Positions 47,093 to 57,714 are shown, numbered from the stretch's first letter. The stretch: 64,000 nt of DNA from Paraburkholderia lycopersici (GCF_900096975.1 NZ_FMYQ01000006.1:62001-126000), one strand, 5' to 3'. The notes: generated by a model not told the origin, from the sequence alone. Made by a program: numbers and translations.

Positions 47093-47121
47093 TTGCATCG
47101 CGGTGCAAACTGTCATATAAT
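47093..47121 (+). promoter_or_regulatory. sigma-70 promoter of the initiator tRNA
   Basis: TTGCAT (47093-47098), 17 bases, TATAAT (47116-47121), 15 bases before the tRNA gene. Confidence 0.75.
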
Positions 47122-47136
47122 CTTTTCTTCGACGGA

Positions 47137-47213
<77 letters not shown>

Positions 47214-47225
47214 GCAGAATTCGAA

Positions 47226-47259
47226 AGGGTTACAGGTCAACGGCCTGTAACCCTTTTTC
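47226..47259 (+). terminator. terminator of initiator tRNA
   Basis: GGGTTACAGG (47227-47236) pairs with CCTGTAACCC (47244-47253), followed by T5. Confidence 0.9.
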
Positions 47260-47397
47260 CGTTTGCGGTCCCGTGCGGCTCCACGCCGCCTGCCTGTTCC
47301 AGTCGGGCGCCGCCTGCCATTGCCGCCCCTTCGGCCAGCCTCCCGGCCGGCGCCTCACCGGTGATAAACTCGCATCACCCATCCCCCTATCGTGCCC

Positions 47398-47943
47398 ATG
47401 AAATTCTGCTCGACTTGCGGTCAGGCGGTCAGCCTGCTCATTCCGCCCGGCGACAATCGCGAACGCTACGTCTGCTCGCACTGCGGCACCATCCACTATC
47501 AAAATCCGCGCAACGTGGTTGGCACGGTGCCCGTCTGGGAAGACAGGGTGCTCTTGTGCCGCCGCGCAATCGAGCCGCGCTACGGCTACTGGACGCTGCC
47601 CGCCGGCTTCATGGAGATGGGTGAAACGACCGCCGAAGCGGCTGCGCGCGAAACGCTCGAGGAAGCCGGCGCCCGCGTCGAGGTGCAGAGCCTCTTTTCG
47701 CTCCTGAACGTGCCGCGCGTGCACCAGGTGCATCTGTTTTATCTCGCGCGCCTGCTCGACATCGACGTCGAAGCCGGCGAAGAGAGTCTCGAAGTGCGGC
47801 TCTTCGAAGAACACGAGATCCCCTGGGATGACATCGCGTTTCCGACTGTCGGCCAGACCCTGCGCTTCTTCTTCGCCGATCGCCAGTCGGGCAGCTACGG
47901 GCTGCACACCGGCGACGTCCTGCGCCCGCTGCGCGACGGCTGA
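47398..47943 (+). CDS. Nudix hydrolase with N-terminal zinc ribbon
   Basis: 181 residues. A short zinc ribbon (C4-STC7 and C26-SHC29) precedes a Nudix domain whose box [22 protein letters not shown] matches G-x5-E-x7-R-E-x-x-E-E-x-G (broken here by the family spacing). Hydrolyses a nucleoside diphosphate derivative, substrate unknown; zinc-ribbon Nudix enzymes include NADH pyrophosphatase relatives. ATG 47398. The gene ends 13 bases before aat, so they may be co-transcribed. Confidence 0.9.
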   Translation: MKFCSTCGQAVSLLIPPGDNRERYVCSHCGTIHYQNPRNVVGTVPVWEDRVLLCRRAIEPRYGYWTLPAGFMEMGETTAEAAARETLEEAGARVEVQSLFSLLNVPRVHQVHLFYLARLLDIDVEAGEESLEVRLFEEHEIPWDDIAFPTVGQTLRFFFADRQSGSYGLHTGDVLRPLRDG

Positions 47944-47956
47944 CAGCACCTGCACG

Positions 47957-48721
47957 ATGGTCCCCTGGCTCTCGCCCGACGCCCCGTTTCCCGCCGTCGA
48001 GCGCGCGCTCGGCGCGTCGAGCGGCGCGCCGGGCCTGCTCGCCGCGAGCGCGGACCTGCTGCCCTCGCGTCTTCTCGACGCCTACCGGCACGGCATCTTC
48101 CCCTGGTACTCCGACGGCCAGCCGGTGCTCTGGTGGAGCCCCGATCCGCGCATGATCCTGCGCCCCGACGAGTTCAAGCTCTCGCCATCGCTCAGGAAAA
48201 CGCTCAAGCGGGTGCTGCGCGAGGATGCATGGGAGATTCGCGTCGACGACGATTTCGCCGCCGTCATGCGCGCGTGCGCGAACGCGCCGCGCCGCGGCCA
48301 ACGCGGCACGTGGATCACCGCCGACGTGATCGACGCCTACTCTACCCTGCACCGCGTGGGCGACGCGCACAGCATCGAGGCGTGGTTCGGCGGCGAGCGC
48401 GTCGGCGGCCTCTACGGCGTGGCGCTCGGTACGATGTTCTTCGGCGAATCGATGTTCGCCTCCGTCACCGATGCCTCGAAAATCGCGCTCTCGGCGCTCG
48501 TCGCGCATCTGCGCCGCCACGGCGTCGAGATGATCGACTGTCAGCAGAACACCGCGCATCTGGCTTCGCTCGGCGGACGCGAAATTTCGCGCAAGGCCTT
48601 CATCGCCCATGTGCGCACGCATGTGAACGCCGCGCCCATTCCGTGGAAGTTCGGCAAAGCGGTGCTCGCCGACCTGCTCGGCGGCCGCGGCACGCCCACC
48701 GCCGTTCTGCCGGCCGCCTGA
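47957..48721 (+). CDS. aat: leucyl/phenylalanyl-tRNA-protein transferase
   Basis: 254 residues. Adds Leu or Phe from aminoacyl-tRNA to N-terminal Lys/Arg, marking proteins for ClpAP. The signature [35 protein letters not shown] and the [10 protein letters not shown] stretch are present. ATG 47957 is used since the frame upstream is inside the Nudix gene. Precedes bpt. Confidence 0.95.
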   Translation: MVPWLSPDAPFPAVERALGASSGAPGLLAASADLLPSRLLDAYRHGIFPWYSDGQPVLWWSPDPRMILRPDEFKLSPSLRKTLKRVLREDAWEIRVDDDFAAVMRACANAPRRGQRGTWITADVIDAYSTLHRVGDAHSIEAWFGGERVGGLYGVALGTMFFGESMFASVTDASKIALSALVAHLRRHGVEMIDCQQNTAHLASLGGREISRKAFIAHVRTHVNAAPIPWKFGKAVLADLLGGRGTPTAVLPAA

Positions 48722-48934
48722 TCCATACGGAGGCATCGCGTGCACGTTCGCGACGGCGCGGCAATTGGATATAGACATGCGCGGCGTCAATGTTAGACTG
48801 AACGGCGAACCCGTCGCGCCCCTCTGCTGCACGCCGCGTGCGTAGCGCCATGCAGCCTGGCAAGGCTTACGCGCGAGGCCGGATGCGCAAAAGCGCGCCG
48901 CGCGACGATCCGAACTGCTACGAGAGCTGCCAAC

Positions 48935-49699
48935 GTGACGCATCCAAACGAGCTGCCGCTTTCACCGCTTTCCGCGCTGCAATTCTATGCAACGGCGCCC
49001 TACCCCTGCAGCTATCTGGAGGGGCGCATCGCGCGCTCGCAAGTGGCCACGCCCAGTCATCTCATCAATTCCGACGTCTATACCGATCTCGTGAAGGCCG
49101 GCTTCCGGCGCTCCGGGGTCTTCACCTATCGGCCTTACTGCGACGGCTGCCGCGCCTGCGTACCGGTGCGCGTGCCGGTCGAACGCTTCACGCCGAGCCG
49201 CGCGCAGCGCCGCGCGTGGAAGCACCATGGCGCGCTCGCCGCGACGGTCGCGCCGCTGCATTACGACGAGGCGCACTACGCGCTCTACATGCGCTATCAG
49301 TCGGCGCGCCACGCGGGCGGCGGCATGGACCGCGACAGCCGCGACCAGTACGAGCAATTCCTGCTGCAGAGCCGGATCAATTCGCGGCTCGTCGAATTTC
49401 GCGAGCCCGCCCCTGCGCATCCCGACGAACCCGCCGCGCTGCGCATGGTGAGCATGATCGACATCCTCGGCGACGGGCTTTCCTCGGTCTATACGTTCTT
49501 CGACCCCGACACGCCGCACACGAGCTACGGCACCTACAACATCCTCTGGCAGATCGAGCAGGCGCGCAGCCTTCAGCTGCCTTATGTCTACCTCGGATAC
49601 TGGATCCGCGAGAGCCCGAAAATGGCGTACAAGGCGCGCTTCCAGCCGCTCGAAGGCCTCGTCGACGGCACCTGGGCGGCGCTCACGCCCGAATCCTGA
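48935..49699 (+). CDS. bpt: arginyltransferase Bpt (aspartate/glutamate leucyltransferase)
   Basis: 254 residues. The bacterial Ate1-like enzyme joins Leu to N-terminal Asp/Glu. Cysteine motif [27 protein letters not shown] and the [15 protein letters not shown] segment are characteristic. GTG 48935 ([11 protein letters not shown]) is taken as the start; there is a 213-base gap after aat, so it may have its own promoter. With aat it completes the bacterial N-degron pathway. Confidence 0.94.
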   Translation: MTHPNELPLSPLSALQFYATAPYPCSYLEGRIARSQVATPSHLINSDVYTDLVKAGFRRSGVFTYRPYCDGCRACVPVRVPVERFTPSRAQRRAWKHHGALAATVAPLHYDEAHYALYMRYQSARHAGGGMDRDSRDQYEQFLLQSRINSRLVEFREPAPAHPDEPAALRMVSMIDILGDGLSSVYTFFDPDTPHTSYGTYNILWQIEQARSLQLPYVYLGYWIRESPKMAYKARFQPLEGLVDGTWAALTPES

Positions 49700-49778
49700 T
49701 CGTCCGGCGCGTCGCCCCGGGCCCGCGTTGCCGCTAAAATAGCGGGTTACCATTTTCCGGCGCCCGCGCCTTTTCTCC

Positions 49779-50813
49779 GTGTTCAGCACCCTATATCCGT
49801 TCGTCCGCGACCAGCTCTTTCGCATGGACGCCGAAGACGCCCACCACCTCGCCCTGCGCGCCGTGGGCGCAGCCGGCCGCACCGGCGTGGCCGCCCTGTT
49901 CGCGCCGCGCGTGCCCGACTCGCCGCGCACCGTCATGGGCCTCACCTTTCGCAACCCCGTGGGCCTCGCCGCAGGTCTCGACAAGGAAGGCGCCGCGATC
50001 GACGGTTTCGCCGCGCTCGGCTTCGGCTTCATCGAAGTGGGCACCGTGACGCCGCGCCCGCAGCCGGGCAATCCGCGTCCGCGCATCTTCCGCCTGCCGC
50101 AGGCGGGCGGCATCATCAACCGGATGGGGTTCAACAACCACGGCGTCGAGCAGTTCGTGAAGAACGTGCAGGCCGCGCGCTACCGCGGCATTCTCGGCCT
50201 GAACATCGGCAAGAACGCCGACACGCCGATCGAGCGCGCCGCCGACGACTATCTCTTCTGCCTCGAGCGCGTCTATCCGTTCGCGAGTTACGTCACGATC
50301 AACATCTCGTCGCCGAACACGAAAAATCTGCGTCAGTTGCAGGGCGCGGGCGAACTCGATGCCCTGCTCGCGGCCCTCAAGAACAAGCAGCAACGTCTGG
50401 CCGACATGCACGGCAAACTCGTGCCGCTCGCGCTGAAGATCGCCCCCGATCTCGACGACGAGCAGGTCAAGGAAATCGCCGATACGCTCCTGCGCCACAA
50501 GATCGAAGGCGTGATCGCGACCAACACCACGCTCTCGCGCGCGGCGGTGGAAGGCATGCCCAACGCGAACGAAACCGGCGGTCTCTCGGGGCGCCCCGTG
50601 TTCGAGGCGTCGAACAACGTGATCCGCAAGCTGCGCGCCGAACTGGGCGGCGAAGTGCCGATCATCGGCGTGGGCGGCATTTTCTCGGGCGACGACGCGC
50701 GCGAGAAAATCGCGGCGGGCGCGTCGCTCGTGCAGATTTATACGGGCTTCATCTACCGGGGCCCCGCACTCGTCGCCGAGTGCGCGCGGGCGCTGGCCTC
50801 GGACCGCGCGTGA
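49779..50813 (+). CDS. pyrD: dihydroorotate dehydrogenase (quinone), class 2
   Basis: 344 residues. Oxidises dihydroorotate to orotate in pyrimidine synthesis, passing electrons to quinone at the membrane. The N-terminal membrane-associating helices ([23 protein letters not shown]) mark class 2; FMN/substrate motifs are [29 protein letters not shown], the active-site Ser in [11 protein letters not shown], and GVGGIFSG. Start GTG 49779. Confidence 0.96.
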   Translation: MFSTLYPFVRDQLFRMDAEDAHHLALRAVGAAGRTGVAALFAPRVPDSPRTVMGLTFRNPVGLAAGLDKEGAAIDGFAALGFGFIEVGTVTPRPQPGNPRPRIFRLPQAGGIINRMGFNNHGVEQFVKNVQAARYRGILGLNIGKNADTPIERAADDYLFCLERVYPFASYVTINISSPNTKNLRQLQGAGELDALLAALKNKQQRLADMHGKLVPLALKIAPDLDDEQVKEIADTLLRHKIEGVIATNTTLSRAAVEGMPNANETGGLSGRPVFEASNNVIRKLRAELGGEVPIIGVGGIFSGDDAREKIAAGASLVQIYTGFIYRGPALVAECARALASDRA

Positions 50814-50913
50814 AGCTATAGTGGCAGGCTGGTCACGGCGCATCGAAGGCGTCGTGCCTGGCACGGAAATTCAGGCGGCAACGCAGAAAATCGCAGCAGA
50901 ACAAGAGGAAAAC

Positions 50914-51711
50914 ATGAAAGCCGGTTTGCTGAAGAAACTCCTTGCACTCGCGCTCGTCGGCGCATCGTTCGTCGCGGCCAGCGCCCATGCCGAAGACCTG
51001 CTCGACCAGGCCAAGGCGCGCGGCACGCTGCGCATCGGTCTCGAAGGCACCTTCCCGCCGTTCAATTCGAAAGCGCCCAACGGCGAACTGGTCGGCTATG
51101 ACGTCGACATCGCCACGGCCGTGGCCGCGAAGATGGGCCTCAAGCCCGAGTTCGTCACGACCGAATGGAGCGGCATCATCGCCGGCCTGCAGGCGGGCAA
51201 GTTCGACGTGATCGTGAACCAGGTCGGCGTGACCGACCAGCGCAAAGCGGTGCTCGACTTCTCGCCGGCCTACACGTACTCGGCCGCGCAGCTCATCCAG
51301 CGCAAGGACGACACGCGCCAGTTCAAGTCGCTCGAAGACCTCAAGGGGAAGAAACTCGGCGTCGGTCTCGGCACGAATTACATGGACATGGCCAAGTCGG
51401 TGCCGGGCATCGACGTGAAGACCTATCCGGGCGCGCCCGAGTATCTGCGCGATCTCGCGGCAGGCCGGCTCGACGCGGCGCTCAACGACCGCCTGATGCT
51501 CGCCTACCTGCTCAAGAACTCGCAGTTGCCGCTGCGCACGGGCGCGATCGTCGGCAACGGCAACCCTTCGGCCATCCCGTTCAGGAAGGGCAATCCGAAG
51601 TTCGCCAAGGCGATCGAAGACGCGATGACGCAACTCGAAGCCGACGGCACTTTCACGAAGATCTCGGACAAATGGTTCGGCATCGACGTGACCAGACCGG
51701 TCACGCAATGA
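50914..51711 (+). CDS. amino-acid ABC transporter substrate-binding protein
   Basis: 265 residues of SBP family 3. Sec signal with cleavage near AHA-ED (residue 26). The lobes show LRIGLEGTFPPFNSKAPNGELVGYDVDIA, split by the ligand-binding residues, and VIVNQVGVTDQRKAVLDFS. Sequence is close to cystine/polar amino-acid binding proteins (FliY/TcyJ type), so cystine is the best guess. AAGAGGAAA is upstream of ATG 50914. The permease gene follows. Confidence 0.9.
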   Translation: MKAGLLKKLLALALVGASFVAASAHAEDLLDQAKARGTLRIGLEGTFPPFNSKAPNGELVGYDVDIATAVAAKMGLKPEFVTTEWSGIIAGLQAGKFDVIVNQVGVTDQRKAVLDFSPAYTYSAAQLIQRKDDTRQFKSLEDLKGKKLGVGLGTNYMDMAKSVPGIDVKTYPGAPEYLRDLAAGRLDAALNDRLMLAYLLKNSQLPLRTGAIVGNGNPSAIPFRKGNPKFAKAIEDAMTQLEADGTFTKISDKWFGIDVTRPVTQ

Positions 51712-51822
51712 TCCCGCGCACCGCACAGTCCGGCTGACGCGAAGGGCGGCATCGTGCGATGCCGCCCTTCGCATATGTACGGCCATTGCAAAACACGCCA
51801 CTTCAACTTCATACCTACGCCC

Positions 51823-52482
51823 ATGCCCATTTACACGCTCATCATCCAGTCGCTGCCGGTACTCGCGCAGGGCGCGGTGCTGACGGTCAAGTTCGCCGTG
51901 CTTTCGATGATCTTCGGGTTCATCGGCGGCGCCGTGCTCGCGCTCATGGGCATCAGCTCGAACCGCTCGCTCGTGCTCATCGCGCGCGTGTACGTAAGCC
52001 TGATGCGCGGCACGCCGCTGCTCGTGCAGATCTTCGTCATTTACTACGGATTGCCGAGCATCGGCATCTCGCTCGATCCGACGCCAGCAGGGGTGATCGC
52101 GCTCTCCGCGAACGTGGCAGCGTATCTCTCGGAGAGCATGCGCGGCGCGATTCTCGGCATTCACCGCGGCCAATGGCTCGCTGCGTACAGCCTCGGTCTC
52201 TCGCGGCGCCAGACGCTGCGCTACGTGATCGCGCCGCAGGCGCTGCGCATAGCCGTGCCGAGTCTCTCGAACAGCCTCATCAGTCTCATCAAGGATACGT
52301 CGCTCGTGTCCGTCATCACCGTGACGGAACTGCTGCGCAGCGCGCAGGAAATCATCGCTTCGACGTATCAGCCGCTGCCGCTCTATCTCGCGGCCGCCGC
52401 CATCTACTGGGTGCTCTGCCAGGTGCTCGAGTGGGTGCAGCACTGGTACGAAAAGCGCCTCGCGCTGCCCACGCGGCACTGA
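51823..52482 (+). CDS. amino-acid ABC transporter permease
   Basis: 219 residues with about five membrane helices and the HisMQ-type motif SLMRGTPLLVQIFVIYYGLPSIG and the EAA loop GQWLAAYSLGLSRRQTLRYVIAPQALR. Operates with the upstream binding protein. ATG 51823 is the likely start since the HisM/Q N-terminus begins there. No ATP-binding subunit follows: the next gene is on the opposite strand. Confidence 0.9.
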   Translation: MPIYTLIIQSLPVLAQGAVLTVKFAVLSMIFGFIGGAVLALMGISSNRSLVLIARVYVSLMRGTPLLVQIFVIYYGLPSIGISLDPTPAGVIALSANVAAYLSESMRGAILGIHRGQWLAAYSLGLSRRQTLRYVIAPQALRIAVPSLSNSLISLIKDTSLVSVITVTELLRSAQEIIASTYQPLPLYLAAAAIYWVLCQVLEWVQHWYEKRLALPTRH

Positions 52483-52535
52483 TACCGCATGTTGCCTGTC
52501 GCGCACGGTCCGCTCATGCGAACCGTGCCGCTTTT

Positions 52536-53513
52536 TTACTCGCAGGCAAAGCGCAGTCCGAGCGCCGCGCGCGCGGCGTCGGCTATCGCGAGCATGCGGC
52601 GCGAAGTGTCGTGCGTCATCACCGGGCTTTCCAGCACGCCCGCGCGCAGCAGCTCGCAAAAGTGCGCGGTTTCGTAATTCAGGCCGCCGCCCGTGAACGG
52701 CTCGTCGAGTTCGACGACGCGGCCATCCACATAGCGCACCGTCGCGCGCGCGGGGTTCCACCAGTTCGCATGAATTGTCACGTGGCCAAGCGGCCCCGCG
52801 AGCAGCGCGTCGCCATAGCCATGCAGATCGAGGCCGCAAAATAGCTGGGCGATGCCGTGCTCGTGCTGGCAGTTCAGGCTCGCGAACGTGTCCACGCCGG
52901 TTGCGCCGAGACGCCCGAAGGTTTGCACCTCGCGCGGCGCGCCGAGCCAGTCGACGGCAAGAAACATCTCGTAGACGCCGATATCGAGCAGCGCCCCGCC
53001 CGCTTGTTCGAAAGAAAACGAAGGATGGTCGGCGCTCACGTTCGCCACCGAGCAGCCCGCGCGCACGAGCCCCACGTGCCCGATCGGATCGGCAGCCAGA
53101 TGCTCGCGCAACGCGCGATAGAGGGGATAGAACGGCGGCTTCATCGCCTCCATGAAGAGGCGGCGCGTGCGGCGCGCCGCGTCGAGCACGCGTTCGAGCT
53201 GCGCGCCGTTCACCGTGGCGGGCTTTTCGCAGAGCACGGGCAGGCCGGCTTCGAGCGCCGCGATCGCATATTGGGCGTGGCTGTCCTGCATCGTGGCGAT
53301 ATAGACGGCGTCGATGCCGCTCGCGAAAAGCGCTTCGAGGCTATCGCACGCCCTGGCGCCGCAGGCCGCGCCCAGCGCCTGCGCGGTTTCGGCGCGCCGC
53401 GACCAGACCGCTTCCACACGCGCATGCGGCACGTGCCCGAGGCCCTGCGCAAAGCGGTGCGCGATGCGGCCCGCGCCGACGATGCCCCAACGGATCGTTT
53501 TTGTTTCGCTCAT
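52536..53513 (-). CDS. Gfo/Idh/MocA-family oxidoreductase
   Basis: 325 residues. N-terminal Rossmann domain GIVGAGRIAHRFAQGL; the EKP motif (LCEKPATVNGAQ) and the C-terminal alpha/beta domain with GGALLDIGVYEM are standard. An NAD(P)-dependent dehydrogenase acting on a sugar, trans-dihydrodiol or related polyol; substrate unknown. ATG 53513 (MSETKTIRWG) is chosen. The GntR regulator is 145 bases upstream on the same strand, so may control it. Confidence 0.9.
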   Translation of the reverse strand: MSETKTIRWGIVGAGRIAHRFAQGLGHVPHARVEAVWSRRAETAQALGAACGARACDSLEALFASGIDAVYIATMQDSHAQYAIAALEAGLPVLCEKPATVNGAQLERVLDAARRTRRLFMEAMKPPFYPLYRALREHLAADPIGHVGLVRAGCSVANVSADHPSFSFEQAGGALLDIGVYEMFLAVDWLGAPREVQTFGRLGATGVDTFASLNCQHEHGIAQLFCGLDLHGYGDALLAGPLGHVTIHANWWNPARATVRYVDGRVVELDEPFTGGGLNYETAHFCELLRAGVLESPVMTHDTSRRMLAIADAARAALGLRFACE

Positions 53514-53658
53514 AAGTTGCGTGCTCCGGTAGTGAGCCCCGGGGCTGCCGCATCCCGCGCGGCGCACCCAAAGACACGCACGATACCGGCACGCCCGGCG
53601 CGCCGCAATGCACCCGCGTCGAAGCGCTCACCGCGGCGCCATGAACGGACGACGCGCG

Positions 53659-54378
53659 CTAGCGCTGCTCCAGCGCTTCGGGGGACAACGCGCGGGTGAG
53701 TTCGTCGGCCGTGTACTCGATCATCGCCAGCGCGGCCGCTTCCGCCTCTTTCGGCGCGCGCCGCTCGATCGCGTCGATCACGCGCTCGTGCGCCGCCACG
53801 ACGTTGGCCCAGCCCCCGTCCCGCGCGTTGAGGATCGGATTGACGAGCGAGAGCGCGCCGCGAATGATCGCCGCCATCTGCTGATAAAACTGATTCCCGC
53901 TCGCAGCCAGAATGCGCGTGTGCAACAGCGCGTCGGCGGTCTGGAAGTTCGGGTCGTCGGTGCTCGTCCGGCGTAGCGCCTCAAACGCGTCGCGTATGCC
54001 GGCGATGTCCGCCGCGCTTGCGCGCGTGGCCGCGAGCGCGCATGCCGCCGGTTCGATCAGGCCGCGAAATTCGATCACGTCGCGCAGAAACGTCTTGTCC
54101 GGCTTCGCGCGAAAGCGCCAGCTCACGACGTCCTCGTCGATCATGCGCCAGTCGCGCATCGGCCTGATGCGCGTGCCGATCTTCGGCCGCACATCGAGCA
54201 TATGACGGGCCAGCAGCATGGAGAGCGCTTCGCGCATCACCGTCCGGCTTACCTCAAACTCCTTCGAGAGGACGTCCTGCGGCGGCAGCACGGCGCCATA
54301 CCGCTCCTCGACGATGCCCGAAATCAGCCCGTCCATCACCTTGCTGACGAGCGAGCGTTCCTTGTTCCCCAGTTCCAT
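53659..54378 (-). CDS. FadR-subfamily GntR transcriptional regulator
   Basis: 239 residues. N-terminal wHTH at about 10-75 (LPPQDVLSKEFEVSRTVMREALSML; GTRIRPMRDWR) and C-terminal FCD helical domain (EFRGLIEPAACALAATR; His residues in LLHTRIL and VVAAHERVI as possible metal ligands). Such proteins regulate sugar-acid or carboxylate use. Start ATG 54378. Same direction as, and upstream of, the Gfo/Idh/MocA gene. Confidence 0.9.
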   Translation of the reverse strand: MELGNKERSLVSKVMDGLISGIVEERYGAVLPPQDVLSKEFEVSRTVMREALSMLLARHMLDVRPKIGTRIRPMRDWRMIDEDVVSWRFRAKPDKTFLRDVIEFRGLIEPAACALAATRASAADIAGIRDAFEALRRTSTDDPNFQTADALLHTRILAASGNQFYQQMAAIIRGALSLVNPILNARDGGWANVVAAHERVIDAIERRAPKEAEAAALAMIEYTADELTRALSPEALEQR

Positions 54379-54693
54379 GACCCTACCCCCCGATGCGGCT
54401 TGTCGCCCATGTTTGCCGGTTACTGCGCGGGCCCTCGTGCGTCGTCGAACTTATGTGGTACGTTGCCATGCTGTTCGCATAACTCGCCAGCCAGGATATC
54501 TCCTGACGTGATGCTTGCGGCGCCGACGTATCGTTTGGATTGCCTCGTGCCGCTGCGGCCCGTGTGTTGCCGTTCTTGTAAGGCGATCGTATGAATCGCC
54601 CAATTACTTCAACCGACCCCATGCGTCGATCGACAGCCTCTGGCCGTGCATATGCAGCGATGCCGGCGCGCATGTTTCGTCCGCGTATGCTTT
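54379..54693. other. intergenic region between the GntR gene and manC
   Basis: About 315 bases between the start of the GntR gene and the stop of manC, both on the minus strand. It should carry the GntR promoter. I see no clear terminator or operator; the sequence around 54450-54640 is somewhat less GC-rich. Confidence 0.45.
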
Positions 54694-56253
54694 TTAACGC
54701 TGTATACGTCCGTATTGATCGTCGAAGCGCACGATGTCGTCCTCGCCGAGATAGCCGCCCGACTGCACCTCGATGATCTCCAGCGACGTTTTGCCCGGAT
54801 TCTCCAGCCGGTGCTTCACGCCGAGCGGAATGTAAGTGGACTCGTTTTCCGAGAGCAGAAAGACCTCGTCGCCGCGCGTGACGCGCGCGGTGCCGCGCAC
54901 CACGGTCCAGTGCTCGGCGCGATGGTGATGCATCTGCAGCGAAAGCCGCCCGCCCGGTTTCACGACGATGCGCTTGACCTGGAAGCGCTCGCCTTGATCG
55001 ACCGAATCGTAGTAGCCCCATGGTCGCTCCACGCGCCGGTGATGCTGCGCGACTTCGCTGTGCTGCTCCCGGAGCCGGCTCACCACGGCCTTCACGTCCT
55101 GCACGCGGTCTTTGGCGGCGACCAGCACCGCATCGGCCGTCTCCACGACCACCACGCCGTGCACGCCCACGCAGGCGACGAGGCGTCCGTCCGAATGCGC
55201 GAACGTGTCGGTCACGTCCTCGAACATCACGCGGCCGCGCGCAACGTTGCCGCTCGCGTCCTTGTTCGAGGCTTGCCACACGGCATCCCATGCGCCCACG
55301 TCGGACCAGCCCGCCACGAACGGCACGACCACGCCCGCGAGTCGCGCGTCGGAGCCCAGCGATTCCATCACCGCATAGTCGATCGAATCGGACGGGCACG
55401 CGGCGAGCGCCGCTGCATCGAGATGCACGGTGCCGTCCGCATCGACCACGGCCGCCTCGAACGCCGTCGCGCATTGCGCGGCGATGGACGGCCGGCAATG
55501 CGCGATCGCGGCGAGCCAGACCGATGCGCGCACCACGAAAATGCCGCTATTCCAGAGATAGTCGCCCGAGGCAACGTAGCGCGCGGCAAGCTCGGCATCG
55601 GGCTTTTCGACGAAGCGCTCGATGCGGCGCGCCCCGCTCACGCCGAGCGCCACTCCCGCGCCGATGTACCCGTAACCCGTTTCCGCGCGCTGCGGCGGCA
55701 CGCCCAGCGTGACGATCGCGCCGTGCGCCGCATACATGACGGCCTCTTCGAGCGCGACCGCGAACGCCGCGCGGTCGGCAATCAGATGGTCGGCCGGCAT
55801 GGCGACGAGCACCGGGTCGCTGTCGCAATCGGCAACGGCGCCTTCGCGCTCGAGCGCAGCTTCGTGCATGGTGCGCGCCGCGAGCGCCGCCACCGTCAAC
55901 GCGGGCGCCGTGTTGCGCGCGACCGGCTCCAGCACGACGCATGCGGGCTTGCCGCTGCGCCCGAGCCGGTCGGCTGTCATGAGCCGCAGCTCCTCGCTGC
56001 TCACCACGATGGGCGCAGCCTTGCGGATCGCGGGGCCCGACTGCGCATACACGCCGTCGAGCCGCCTCAGGGTGGCTTCGAGCAGCGACTCGCCGTCGAG
56101 CAGATCGATCAGTTGCTTCGGGCAATGTTCGCGCGAAAGCGGCCAGAGCCGCGTGCCCGATCCGCCGGCCAGCACGACGGGCTGAACGGCTAGCGCGACT
56201 TCGCGTTCACTGGCTGCGGCGGTCAAGCCGGCAGGCATCACGAGCTGGTTCAT
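54694..56253 (-). CDS. manC: mannose-1-phosphate guanylyltransferase / mannose-6-phosphate isomerase
   Basis: 519 residues, bifunctional type II ManC. Nucleotidyltransferase domain with VVLAGGSGTRLWPLSREHCPKQ (about 26-47), VALMPADH-type VAMPADHLI, and FVEKPD; C-terminal cupin isomerase domain with KPGGRLSLQMHHHRAEHW and NESTYIPLGVKHRLENPG. Supplies GDP-mannose for exopolysaccharide or O-antigen. ATG 56253. An internal Ala-rich loop and extra residues between the two domains make it about 40 residues longer than E. coli ManC. Confidence 0.94.
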   Translation of the reverse strand: MNQLVMPAGLTAAASEREVALAVQPVVLAGGSGTRLWPLSREHCPKQLIDLLDGESLLEATLRRLDGVYAQSGPAIRKAAPIVVSSEELRLMTADRLGRSGKPACVVLEPVARNTAPALTVAALAARTMHEAALEREGAVADCDSDPVLVAMPADHLIADRAAFAVALEEAVMYAAHGAIVTLGVPPQRAETGYGYIGAGVALGVSGARRIERFVEKPDAELAARYVASGDYLWNSGIFVVRASVWLAAIAHCRPSIAAQCATAFEAAVVDADGTVHLDAAALAACPSDSIDYAVMESLGSDARLAGVVVPFVAGWSDVGAWDAVWQASNKDASGNVARGRVMFEDVTDTFAHSDGRLVACVGVHGVVVVETADAVLVAAKDRVQDVKAVVSRLREQHSEVAQHHRRVERPWGYYDSVDQGERFQVKRIVVKPGGRLSLQMHHHRAEHWTVVRGTARVTRGDEVFLLSENESTYIPLGVKHRLENPGKTSLEIIEVQSGGYLGEDDIVRFDDQYGRIQR

Positions 56254-56979
56254 GCAGGGCGCTCCCCGTTTGAAGTACGTGGGGGTCACGTTGGCGAACC
56301 TCACGCCCTCCCTGCCGGCGGACTCGCCCGAAGCATCACGCGCTTCCCGGACCTCCCGGATCCCCAGGATCTTTCACGGCCCTCATTGGAGCAAACCTCG
56401 CCCGGCCAATCTGTACGCATACCCACACTGAAGGCATGCGCCGATGCAATCGCCGCGTGATGTTTCACGCCCGCACGCTTTTTCGCAGGCGATGCTTGCG
56501 CTGCAACAGAACTGAATCAAAAAAGCTGCGTTTTTTGCGGCGTGGCCCATATCGGCAGGATTTCCCTCGCCTCGATGTTTCAGCAAGGAGCCATTCCTGA
56601 CAGCCCGTGTTCGCCGGGAAAATATCCATTTCGAATCAAGCACTTGCAGACACCAAAAATCCTTCTTCCGTCAGCGCGGCCGGCAACGTCGTCGTACAAA
56701 AGTGAAACAAAAAATGCGGCATTACGCCGCGGTGCGGCATGACCACCCCGCGCGGAGCCGCATGCAGACGTGATTTCGTTCCCGCTGGCACACACCCTGC
56801 TAAAGGTGAGCGCCACACGAGCGCTGACGCGGACGAACAATACCCGCGCACGCAAACGGGACTATGGGGCCGGCACGACGAACATAGAAGCCGTACGGGA
56901 AACGGCGGATAACAACAAGTTCGGCGAACGGAATCAAAAAACAGGAGACGGCACCTGCCGCCTCGCACGAGGACCAGTC
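56254..56979. other. intergenic region between divergent manC and a Crp/Fnr regulator
   Basis: About 725 bases. Less GC-rich than the average (notably 56500-56760) and likely regulatory. Direct copies of TGCGGCAT occur at 56715-56722 and 56733-56740, 18 bases apart. No coding frame here has the neighbours' codon pattern. Confidence 0.5.
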
Positions 56980-57714
56980 ATGTTAACCCTTCAGTCGGAT
57001 CTTCACGGCAATCATTTGCTGGGCGCCCTCCCGTCGCATGAATGGCAGGCTCTTGCCCCGCACCTCGAACTCGTTCATCTGCGCACCGAACAACTGATCT
57101 GCGATTCCGGCCAGCGCATTCATCACGTGTACTTCCCGACCACGGCGATCGTTTCGCTGCTCTCGACGATGGAAGACGGCAGTTCGGTCGAAATCGCCGC
57201 GGTCGGCCGTGAGGGCATGACCGGCGTGCCGGTGCTCACGGGCGGCGAGACGATGCCTAACCGCGTGCAGGTGCAGTGCGCGGGCTTCGCCTATCGCATG
57301 AGCGCGCAAAGCCTCAAGCAGCAGTTCGCGCGCTCCGACTTCCTGCGCCGCCTCATGCTGCTCTACATGCACGCCCTGCTCACGCAGGTCGCGCAGACGG
57401 CCGCCTGCAATCGTCATCATTCGCTCAGCAAGCAGTTGTGCCGCTGGCTCCTGATCGAGGTGGACCGCGTGGCTTCGAACGATCTCACCGTCACGCAACA
57501 ACTGATCGCCGACATGCTCGGCGTGCGCCGCGAAGGCATCACCGAAGCGGCCGGCAAGCTGCACGACGAAGGCCTGATCCACCACAGCCGCGGCCACATC
57601 CGCGTGCTCGACCGCAAGGGTCTCGAAGCGCGCGCCTGCGAATGTTACGGGCTCGTGCGCCGCGAATTCGATCGGCTGCTGCCGCGCCTGCGTCAGGCGG
57701 AAACCGTCGAGTGA
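56980..57714 (+). CDS. Crp/Fnr-family transcriptional regulator
   Basis: 244 residues. N-terminal cNMP-binding-like beta roll (LICDSGQRIHHVYFP; SSVEIAAVGREGM) lacking the canonical cAMP residues, and a C-terminal HTH_Crp (DLTVTQQLIADMLGVRREGITEAAGKL). ATG 56980 begins the fold (MLTLQSDLHGNHLL); GAGGACC is just upstream. Frames extending to 56770 add unrelated residues. It is divergent from manC and convergent with two exported protein genes. Target genes are unknown. Confidence 0.88.
   Translation: MLTLQSDLHGNHLLGALPSHEWQALAPHLELVHLRTEQLICDSGQRIHHVYFPTTAIVSLLSTMEDGSSVEIAAVGREGMTGVPVLTGGETMPNRVQVQCAGFAYRMSAQSLKQQFARSDFLRRLMLLYMHALLTQVAQTAACNRHHSLSKQLCRWLLIEVDRVASNDLTVTQQLIADMLGVRREGITEAAGKLHDEGLIHHSRGHIRVLDRKGLEARACECYGLVRREFDRLLPRLRQAETVE

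Noticed and set aside
54383..55498. Minus-strand frame overlapping manC and the region before the GntR gene
   Set aside because: Same strand as manC but another frame, Arg/Gly-rich, with no motif; manC is the real gene.
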